From the NCBI GenBank assembly GCA_020851395.1, contig JADZCW010000254.1, positions 1 to 12,740 of the forward strand: 12,740 bases of DNA, written 5' to 3'. The notes below the pieces were generated by a model that saw only the letters and a program-made list of their open reading frames with translations, was not told where the DNA came from and ran no database searches. Position numbers and translations under genes: made by a program. The stretch comes from Phycisphaeraceae bacterium. GTDB lineage: Bacteria; Planctomycetota; Phycisphaerae; Phycisphaerales; Phycisphaeraceae. Positions 7,695-12,740 of this stretch are shown piece after piece (positions within the stretch are counted from its first letter, which is position 1; every line of letters starts with the position of its first letter).

Positions 7695-8135
7695 TCAGGC
7701 CTGGAGGTCGAGGTGTTTGTAGAGCGGGTCCTGGGGGGGCTCTTTGTCGCCGGTGGGCGTGAGGCGTTGCGTGCTCTGGAGGAGCTGGGCGATGACGGCG
7801 GGATCGGGGGCGGGCGGGCCGAGGATCTCGGCGGGGGCCGGGGTGGATGCGTCGGCGTCGCCGGAGGCGTTGTCCTGGGACGTGTCCTGGCGGAAGAACT
7901 GGTCCTGGCCCTGGCGGCCGTGCTGCTGGGGGGGCTGGCTGTCGATGCGGATCTGGTCGACGGAGTCCTCGTCGCCCTCTTCGAGGGACTGCATGTGGGA
8001 CTCGATCATCTGGCGGATGCGTTTGGCGTCGGCGGCCTGGCGGGTCTGGGCGTGGCCGAGCTCGCGCCCGACCTGCTGGGCTTGCAGGGGCGTCGAGGCC
8101 AGACTCGCAGCCAGGGGTGAGCCGAATTGGGTCAT
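7695..8135 (-). CDS. Gln/Pro-rich protein of unknown function
   Basis: The product has 146 residues and is not recognised. The N-terminus MTQFGSPLAASLAS is followed by a helical Gln/Arg/Glu segment (about 17-52). Next come an acidic patch (EEGDEDSVDQIRID), a Gln/Asp/Ser-rich linker (65-95) and a Pro/Ala-rich stretch containing ILGPPAPDPAVIAQLLQ. The end is DPLYKHLDLQA. There is no membrane helix, and the composition suggests partial disorder. The coding call rests on the uninterrupted frame, plausible composition and placement upstream of rmuC on the same strand. The ribosome site before the ATG at 8135 is weak. Upstream on its strand, at 8176-8183, is GCCGATAA, which resembles a sigma28 -10 box, but no -35 box is at the right distance. 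Confidence 0.65.
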   Translation of the reverse strand: MTQFGSPLAASLASTPLQAQQVGRELGHAQTRQAADAKRIRQMIESHMQSLEEGDEDSVDQIRIDSQPPQQHGRQGQDQFFRQDTSQDNASGDADASTPAPAEILGPPAPDPAVIAQLLQSTQRLTPTGDKEPPQDPLYKHLDLQA

Positions 8136-8439
8136 GGCGCATCACCAGCGAGGATACACCGGTCCTTCTGTAGTTTTATCGGCCAGATACCCCAGGCAGG
8201 GCCAACTTTAGAGCACACAACCGCCTATTCACCACACATTTATATGGAATATTCGGCCCAACTCCCCTGGGTCGCCAGCCCCTTGCCGCGCCCTATGATC
8301 TGAAGCCAACACCTTTTAGCTGGGAATTTCGCGACCGAGTGAAAAAACATGGATCACGGGTCTATCATCCAGTGTCATTTCGATCGGGTGTCCAGGTTGT
8401 GGGGGTTGAGGGTTCCGGGGGTTGCATAGGGAGGTTCGC
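8136..8439. other. Divergent intergenic region, relatively AT-rich, no gene seen
   Basis: This stretch of 304 bases separates the divergent genes at 8135 and 8440. It is visibly less GC-rich than its surroundings (for example CATTTATATGGAATATTC near 8236-8253), as expected of a promoter region. Neither strand shows a convincing pair of -35 and -10 boxes at standard spacing. A 26-codon frame (8349-8429) is open but has no ribosome site. Confidence 0.5.
8428..8434 (+). promoter_or_regulatory. Ribosome binding site deciding the start at 8440
   Basis: AGGGAGG lies five bases before the ATG at 8440. The same frame is open from a TTG at 8422, but that codon lies upstream of this strong site and has none of its own, so the ATG is the likely start. 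Confidence 0.75.
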
Positions 8440-9135
8440 ATGGCTCTGGCGGAGCGCGGCCGATCACGGATCTACGATGGTCAGATCGACGAACTGATGG
8501 CGGACACCGGCCGGCACGACCGGCTGATCATCGTGCCCGACGGGCGCCCGTCGAGCCAGCCCGACGCCTCGGCACGGATGCGGATCATGTGGGGGCAGTA
8601 CCTGCTGGATGACCTGATCGCGGGGCGGTATCGATCGCTGGTGTGCGCGGTCAACGCGACGGAGAACAGCCGGGGGATCGTCGGTCACATCGCGTCGATC
8701 CTGCCGACAAGCCAGTGGACGGCGGCGAGCATCACGGAGTATGCGGGGCGGTTCGCTGATCGGGGACGGTTCACGGTGCTGAAGTTCGACCTGGACAGCC
8801 TGGAGATCCTGGCGCTGCTGCGTCCGCCCGGAAGTGATCATCTGACGCTCGATCAACTTGCGGCGGGATTCCGGATCGTCAGCGAGATGATCCGCCGCAA
8901 GCCCCAGCGTTTGCCGGTGGCGTCGGTTAGCTTCCTGGGGGCGAGGGAGAACCAGCTCCGCGATGAGACAGGGAAGGAGCCGAGCTTCGAGACGGTGCTG
9001 CGGATCATGCACGAGTCGGGGTTCACGGGGGACGTGTACCCGGCGCCGTGGATGTGGAACTGCGCGCCGACGGCGGTGTACGCGAGGTACCCGTTCCCGG
9101 AGTCGGTGCAGCGGCTGCGCGAGGGCGGGTTCTGA
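8440..9135 (+). CDS. Conserved-looking protein of unknown function, 231 residues
   Basis: The product has 231 residues and starts at the ATG behind AGGGAGG. I do not recognise the family. It looks like a soluble globular alpha/beta protein with no signal peptide or membrane helix. Visible segments are a basic N-terminus (ALAERGRSRIYDGQIDELM), LIIVPDGRPSSQP, RMRIMWGQYLLDDLIAGRY, LVCAVNATENSRGIVGHI, RFTVLKFDLDSLEILALLRPP, a helical stretch around IVSEMIRRKP, VASVSFLGARENQL and an aromatic C-terminus with WMWNCAPTAVYARYPFPES. The two blocks of hydrophobic strand followed by small residues could suit a nucleotide- or sugar-binding fold, but no named motif is present. It is convergent with mtnP, with 27 bases between stops. 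Confidence 0.75.
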   Translation: MALAERGRSRIYDGQIDELMADTGRHDRLIIVPDGRPSSQPDASARMRIMWGQYLLDDLIAGRYRSLVCAVNATENSRGIVGHIASILPTSQWTAASITEYAGRFADRGRFTVLKFDLDSLEILALLRPPGSDHLTLDQLAAGFRIVSEMIRRKPQRLPVASVSFLGARENQLRDETGKEPSFETVLRIMHESGFTGDVYPAPWMWNCAPTAVYARYPFPESVQRLREGGF

Positions 9136-9162
9136 GGGGTTTGCGGCGCGGCGGCGGAGATT

Positions 9163-10074
9163 TTACTTTTCGAAGTAGCGGCCCCAGATCGTGCCAAGGC
9201 GTTCGGTCTCGGCGGGGTCGATCTTGTCGCGCTGGGACCAGATGGCCATCTTGAGCGCGTCGTGGGCGGGGCTGGGCTGTGCTTCGAGCATGGAGACGTC
9301 GCTGAGGGCCTGGCGGATCAGGGCAACGCCGGCGTCGGAGGCCTGCTTGAGGTTGCCGAGGATCTCGGCGAGGAGTTGCTGATCAGTCCCTTCTTCCTTC
9401 CGGGGGCGGGGGCGCCAGCAGTCGTAGTCGGTGGGGAGTGCGATCAGGGCGTAGGCCAGCTCGGCCTCGCGGGCGAGCTTGGCCTCGGGCATGGCGGTCA
9501 TGCCGATCAGGTCACCGCCCCAGGCGCGGTGCATCATGCTCTCGGCCCGGGTGGAGAAGGCGGGGCCCTCCATGCAGACGTAGGTGCCCTTCTGATGTAC
9601 TTTGCCGCGGAAGTCGCCGCCGGCGGCGGGGGCGAGCTTGGCCGCGGCGGTGATGAGCCACTGGCGCATGACGGGGCAGAAGGGCTCGGCGAACTCGACG
9701 TGGACGGCGGCCTTCTCGAAGAAGGTGCCGGCGCGGCGGTGGGTCTTGTCGATGATCTGGTCGGCGATGACCAGGTCGCCGGGGGCGATCTCCTGGCGGA
9801 GCGAGCCGGTGGCGCCGGAGGCGATGACGTGGGTGACGCCCAGGGCCTTGAGGGCGAAGATGTTGGCGCGGAAAGGGACGAAGCTCGGGGGGTAGACGTG
9901 GCCCGGGCCGTGACGCTGGAGGATGGCGATGTCGACGCCCTGCCAGCGGGTCTGGACGATCGGTGAGCTTGGCGGGCCGAAGGGCGTCTGGACGTGGGCT
10001 GACTTGCCCTCCTGGCCGCCGAGGGCGTCGCCTAAACCGGTGCCGCCGATGATGCCGATCTTGAGGTTGGCCAT
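9163..10074 (-). CDS. mtnP: S-methyl-5'-thioadenosine phosphorylase
   Basis: The product has 303 residues. The ATG at 10074 has GGAGG six bases upstream. It is a PNP/MTAP-family phosphorylase with G10-GTGL at the phosphate-binding N-terminus, RHGPGH at 54-59, ATGSLRQEI near 88-96, CMEGPAFSTRAES (167-179) and GMTAMPEAKLARE (191-203). D216 and D218 in PTDYDCW match the aspartate pair that reads the 6-amino group of adenine in human MTAP (D220/D222), so methylthioadenosine is a better substrate guess than inosine or guanosine. Reaction: methylthioadenosine plus phosphate gives adenine and methylthioribose-1-phosphate, the entry to methionine salvage, in the cytoplasm. No other salvage gene (such as mtnA) is adjacent. 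Upstream, TATATT (10114-10119 on its strand) could be a -10 box. A REP unit lies immediately beyond it, where a -35 box would be. Confidence 0.93.
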   Translation of the reverse strand: MANLKIGIIGGTGLGDALGGQEGKSAHVQTPFGPPSSPIVQTRWQGVDIAILQRHGPGHVYPPSFVPFRANIFALKALGVTHVIASGATGSLRQEIAPGDLVIADQIIDKTHRRAGTFFEKAAVHVEFAEPFCPVMRQWLITAAAKLAPAAGGDFRGKVHQKGTYVCMEGPAFSTRAESMMHRAWGGDLIGMTAMPEAKLAREAELAYALIALPTDYDCWRPRPRKEEGTDQQLLAEILGNLKQASDAGVALIRQALSDVSMLEAQPSPAHDALKMAIWSQRDKIDPAETERLGTIWGRYFEK

Positions 10075-10119
10075 GAGGTGCCTCCGAGGCAGGGGGATGA
10101 TGAGGTGCGGGGTAATATA

Positions 10120-10218
10120 ACCCGGGGCTTGCGCCCCGGCTTGGAAGAAGCCAAGGCAGGCACCACCCTTTTTCTAACTACTTCTGACTTCCTCCAAGCC
10201 GGGGCGCAAGCCCCGGGT
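10120..10218. repeat. Left REP pair (99 bases)
   Basis: Arms 10120-10150 and 10188-10218 are inverted copies matching at 30 of 31 bases around a 37-base spacer. Each arm contains its own hairpin: in the left arm CCGGGGC and GCCCCGG pair around TTGC, and in the right arm around GCAA. Its inner end lies 10 bases from the restored transposase stop (10229-10231), and its outer end 45 bases from the mtnP start. Confidence 0.85.
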
Positions 10219-10228
10219 CGGTCTCCCC

Positions 10229-10755
10229 CTACCCCCCTTCCCGAAATGACCACACCCACGCTCCTTCCTTTGCGTGGCGGAGGATGTAAGCGTAGACCGC
10301 CCGCTGATGCTCGACATCACCGATCCGGATGAACTTGCCCCCGCGGCCCAAATCTTCCCGGGCATCTCGTCCCGCACGCGCAGGGACGAAATGTTTTTGC
10401 ACCGACCAATGACCTTCCTGACCGTGCCGTAGTCGATGGACAGTTCTGCCAATATGTGGGTGTGATGACCACTGACGGCCAGGGCCAGAACGCGTGAATC
10501 ATTCTCGGCCAGGACTTCCAAGATGGCCTGACCGAGGACAGGGCGCAGAATTTGGGGGATCGTTACCGCGGTGGGACAGAGCCGCTGATCCAGCGCGTGA
10601 AGCGAGGCATGTTCGCCAGCGGGCGGCGGTCGTTTGTAGTCACCGCTGGAGTGTCGGTGGTGGTGCCGGCTGCGCCAGCCGCGAGGGTCGCCGGGGAGCC
10701 ATGAGCCGTGCGTGCCGAAGATGACGTGCCGCCAGCATCGGCCGGGATGGGGCAT
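10229..10755 (-). pseudogene. RAYT/IS200-like transposase, frameshifted
   Basis: The frame starting at ATG 10755 reads MPHPGRCWRHVIFGTHGSWL, then PGDPRGWRSRHHHRHSSGDY, a subfamily opening I recall from REP-associated HUH transposases. An alternative TTG start at 10791 has no ribosome site. The HUH-type motif is H98-T99-H100 in GHHTHILAEL. The frame then reads EMPGKIWAAG and breaks at the five-base run 10338-10342. Adding one base there restores KFIRIGDVEHQRAVYAYILR and then HAKEGAWVWSFREGG, with a stop at 10229-10231. That is the expected C-terminus, while the unshifted frame runs into the left REP unit. Where Y1 enzymes usually carry the catalytic tyrosine (a GRxY region) this protein has IGRCKN (residues 116-121). 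The nearest tyrosine is Y109, so its chemistry may differ. A sequencing error in the homopolymer is the main alternative to decay. Confidence 0.8.
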
Positions 10756-10797
10756 GGGAAGGATCGTCGAGGAAACGACGCGGGGACGCAAGTTCTG

Positions 10798-10896
10798 ACC
10801 CGGGGCTTGCGCCCCGGCTTGGAAGAAGCTAAGACAGGCGCCATCCCTTTTCTAACTACCTCTGACTTCCTCCAGGCTGGGACGCAGGTTCCGGGC
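10798..10896. repeat. Right REP pair (99 bases)
   Basis: The unit is equal in length to the left unit and matches it at 86 of 99 bases without gaps. The left arm (10798-10828) is identical to the left arm of the other unit. The differences are six in the spacer and seven in the right arm (10866-10896). All thirteen are transitions. The right-arm changes keep its local hairpin paired. Confidence 0.85.
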
Positions 10897-10934
10897 GGGA
10901 TAGACCATATCGCCCTCTTTATTTCACCCCAACA

Positions 10935-10964
10935 TTGACTTTTTCGCGATCTATAAGGTAAACT
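10935..10964 (+). promoter_or_regulatory. Candidate sigma70-type promoter for ilvB
   Basis: TTGACT (10935-10940) is five of six to the -35 consensus. TAAACT (10959-10964) is four of six to -10, at an 18-base spacing. Transcription would start near 10971, leaving a leader of about 270 bases before the ilvB ATG. The better-looking TATAAG at 10952-10957 is only 11 bases from the -35 box and does not fit. Confidence 0.4.
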
Positions 10965-10973
10965 TGTTCGGCT

Positions 10974-11054
10974 ATGTCTTGTCGTCTCGCTCCAACCTCG
11001 GTCCGACTCACCTCCGCGCGGGCTGTCGTGCCGGCGACGGTCGCTGTTAGCTGA
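10974..11054 (+). CDS. Possible 26-residue leader peptide ahead of ilvB
   Basis: The frame runs from ATG 10974 to TGA 11052-11054. It has valine at 10, 18, 19, 23 and 25 and leucine at 5 and 12, ending ARAVVPATVAVS. Enteric ilvB is known to be preceded by a valine/leucine-rich leader peptide (IvbL) used for attenuation, so the composition and position are suggestive. Against it: no ribosome site precedes the ATG (it would be almost leaderless given the candidate promoter), there is no isoleucine, and no clear intrinsic terminator follows. Speculative. Confidence 0.25.
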   Translation: MSCRLAPTSVRLTSARAVVPATVAVS

Positions 11055-11068
11055 GCGGAGGACCCGCG
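11011..11068 (+). promoter_or_regulatory. Possible mutually exclusive RNA pairings in the ilvB leader
   Basis: Four segments occur in order: CCTCCGC (11011-11017), CGCGGG (11017-11022), GCGGAGG (11055-11061) and CCCGCG (11063-11068). Segment 1 pairs perfectly with 3, and segment 2 with 4. The two pairings interlock, so they would compete or form a pseudoknot. The second pair of segments begins immediately after the stop of the possible leader peptide. The stems are short and GC-rich, so chance is a real alternative. Confidence 0.25.
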
Positions 11069-11239
11069 ATCTTGGACCGTGTTCCAGGCCCAGGCCGAGG
11101 CGTGACCTATCCGGGCCGGAACGTCTTACCCGATATCATTCAACCTTGGACCACGACGACGGCATGCCCTTTTGCATGACGTTCTTCGCTCCCGCCGGGC
11201 CGATACGTCGCCCCGGCTGATTCAGGAAAAGGCATTCCC

Positions 11240-12740
11240 ATGAGCGCTTCAACGACCGCTAACACCGCGGCGGACCGGAGTCGGGCCGCGATCGGCACCC
11301 CCACGAGGCAGTACATCGGCATGACGGGCGCGCAGGTCTTCCACGACCTGATGCGGCAGCACAGGGTCAAGCACATCTTCGGCTACCCGGGCGGGGCGAT
11401 CCTGCCGGTGTTCGACGCGATCTATGAGTCGCCGCACTTTCAGTTCATCCTGACCCGGCACGAGCAGGGCGCCGGGCACATGGCCGAGGGGTACGCGCGG
11501 GCGTCGGGGAAGGTCGGGGTGGTGCTGGTGACCTCCGGGCCGGGGGCGACGAACACTGTCACGCCGCTGCAGGACGCGCTGATGGACGGGACGCCGCTGA
11601 TCGTCTTCTGCGGGCAGGTGGCGACGAGCGCCATCGGGACGGACGCGTTCCAGGAGGCGGACGTGACGGGGATCACGCGGCCGTGCACAAAATGGAACGC
11701 GCTGGTCAAGGACGTGCGCGACCTGCCGCGGAAGATCAACGAGGCGTTTCACATCGCGACCACGGGGCGGCCCGGGCCGGTGGTGGTGGACATGCCCAAG
11801 GACGTGACGGCGTCGGTGCTGCGCGAGGCGGTGATTGACCGGCCGCGCCTGCCGGGGTACGACATCCGCGAGCAGGGAACCTCCAGCGAAATCCACCGGG
11901 CGGCGGAGATGATCAACCGGGCCGAGCGGCCGGTGCTGTACGTGGGGCAGGGTGTGATCCTGGCCGGGGCGGTGGATGCATTGCGCCGGTGCGCGGCTGA
12001 GGCCAACATCCCGGTGACGACGACGCTGCTGGGCTTAGGCGCGTTCGACGAGACGTCGCCGCTGTCGCTGCACATGCTGGGGATGCACGGGTCGGCGTAC
12101 GCGAACTGGGCGATGGATCAGGCGGACTGCATCATCGCGGTGGGGGCGCGTTTTGACGACCGGGTGACGGGCAATCCCAAGAAGTTCGCCAAGGGCGCGC
12201 GGGAGGCTGAGCGGCTCGGGACGGGCGGGATCATCCACTTCGACATCTCGCCGGAGCAGATCAATAAGGCTGTGGGCGTGACGCTGGGGATCGAGGGCGA
12301 CGCGAGGAAAAATCTGGAATTGCTGCTGCCGTTGCTTGAACACCGGCCCCGGAAGGAGTGGCTGGAGAAGATCGCGGGCTGGAAGGCCAAGCACCCGTTC
12401 CGGTACAAGGACGACGAGCGGGAGTTCCACCTCAAGCCGCAGGCGGTGATCGAGGAGCTGTACAAGCAGACGCGGGGTGAGGCGCTGATCACCACCGGGG
12501 TGGGCCAGCATCAGATGTGGGCGGCGCAGTTCTACCGTTTCCGGTACCCGCGGCAGTGGATCACCTCCGGCGGGCTGGGCACGATGGGCTACGGCGTGCC
12601 GGCGTCGATCGGGGCCAAGCTGGCCCGGCCGGACATGCCGGTGATCAACATCGACGGCGACGGGTCGTTCTGCATGACGGCCATGGAGATGACCACGGCG
12701 GCGCAGTACGGGATCAAGGCCAAGACCATCATCCTCAACA
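11240..12740 (+). CDS. ilvB: Acetolactate synthase large subunit, C-terminal end outside the window
   Basis: The first 500 residues are visible and the gene runs off the right edge. The ATG at 11240 has AAGG at 11229-11232, seven bases upstream. The first 27 residues are a Ser/Thr/Ala-rich extension; the enzyme fold begins at MTGAQVFHDLM. Diagnostic parts are FGYPGGAILPVFDAIY, catalytic E75 in TRHEQGAGHMAEGYARASG, TSGPGATN, GQVATSAIGTDAFQEAD (A128 in the place of plant Pro197, as in E. coli IlvI), the central FAD-region motif GARFDDRVTGN, and the thiamine diphosphate motif starting G473-D-G. The second part of that motif (NN) falls at the edge. Reaction: two pyruvate to acetolactate, or pyruvate plus 2-oxobutanoate to acetohydroxybutanoate, the first common step to valine, leucine and isoleucine. 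The regulatory subunit ilvN would be expected just downstream, unseen. Confidence 0.95.
   Translation, partial: MSASTTANTAADRSRAAIGTPTRQYIGMTGAQVFHDLMRQHRVKHIFGYPGGAILPVFDAIYESPHFQFILTRHEQGAGHMAEGYARASGKVGVVLVTSGPGATNTVTPLQDALMDGTPLIVFCGQVATSAIGTDAFQEADVTGITRPCTKWNALVKDVRDLPRKINEAFHIATTGRPGPVVVDMPKDVTASVLREAVIDRPRLPGYDIREQGTSSEIHRAAEMINRAERPVLYVGQGVILAGAVDALRRCAAEANIPVTTTLLGLGAFDETSPLSLHMLGMHGSAYANWAMDQADCIIAVGARFDDRVTGNPKKFAKGAREAERLGTGGIIHFDISPEQINKAVGVTLGIEGDARKNLELLLPLLEHRPRKEWLEKIAGWKAKHPFRYKDDEREFHLKPQAVIEELYKQTRGEALITTGVGQHQMWAAQFYRFRYPRQWITSGGLGTMGYGVPASIGAKLARPDMPVINIDGDGSFCMTAMEMTTAAQYGIKAKTIILN

Larger units (their letters stand above)
10120..10896. mobile_element. REP-associated transposase module (RAYT-type) with flanking REP pairs
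   Basis: Two 99-base REP units (10120-10218 and 10798-10896) in direct orientation bracket a leftward HUH-superfamily transposase pseudogene. The arrangement matches a REPtron: a RAYT gene bounded by the palindromes its product is thought to recognise. No target-site duplication is evident, as expected for single-strand Y1-type chemistry. The module fills the intergenic region between divergent mtnP and ilvB, 45 bases from the mtnP start and 38 bases before the candidate ilvB -35 box. The gene is broken, so the copy is probably no longer self-mobile. Confidence 0.8.

Noticed and set aside
8172..8211. Possible flagellar sigma28 promoter on the minus strand: TAAAGTT followed by GCCGATAA
   Set aside because: The -10 element matches the consensus, but the gap between TAAA and GCCGATAA is 23 bases where 15 is needed, and no flagellar gene is present.
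8349..8429. A 26-codon open frame whose stop overlaps the ribosome site of the 8440 gene
   Set aside because: There is no ribosome site before its ATG and no recognisable composition. Short frames of this size are common by chance.
10174..10228. The continued transposase frame past the frameshift, reading through the left REP unit
   Set aside because: These residues are translated palindrome, not a domain. The family C-terminus is in the other frame and stops at 10229-10231.

Overview
The window looks like chromosomal DNA of a GC-rich bacterium. A Phycisphaerae-type planctomycete is the best guess. The grounds are a short PEP-CTERM protein with the VPEP signature, uncharacterised proteins of planctomycete flavour, a GH78 rhamnosidase and plentiful intergenic palindromes. 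This is inference from content; there is no rRNA or other marker gene here.

Layout from left to right. Bases 1-164 hold the tail of an ABC transporter ATPase. A region with two palindromes follows, then a secreted seven-blade SBBP-repeat propeller with a PEP-CTERM anchor (398-1693). Next is a GTG-initiated GH78 alpha-L-rhamnosidase (1864-4260). A 250-base gap after it holds nested inverted repeats and a Rho-independent terminator. The leftward genes are a MacB/FtsX-type permease (4508-5866), rmuC (6280-7581) and a Gln/Pro-rich unknown protein (7695-8135). The rightward genes are a small conserved unknown (5962-6264) and a 231-residue unknown (8440-9135). mtnP (9163-10074, leftward) and ilvB (from 11240, rightward, running off the window) diverge from a shared intergenic region.

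That mtnP/ilvB region has been colonised by a REP-associated transposase module (10120-10896). Two 99-base palindromic REP units in direct orientation flank a leftward HUH-family (RAYT-like) gene. The gene is broken by a one-base loss in a five-base homopolymer; the expected C-terminus, ending in a GAWVWSF motif, continues in another frame. The right arm of the right REP unit differs from its counterpart at seven positions. One lies in the hairpin loop. The other six lie in the stem and all preserve pairing, including two full compensatory pairs. This is the most interesting signal in the window.

A second, unrelated palindrome family lies at 4276-4497. Upstream of ilvB there is a candidate promoter and a possible valine-rich leader ORF with mutually exclusive pairings, which is speculative.

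The genes do not form one pathway. They are mostly single-gene units with housekeeping functions: methionine salvage (mtnP), branched-chain amino-acid synthesis (ilvB), genome maintenance (rmuC), polysaccharide use (GH78), ABC export, and surface or secreted proteins.
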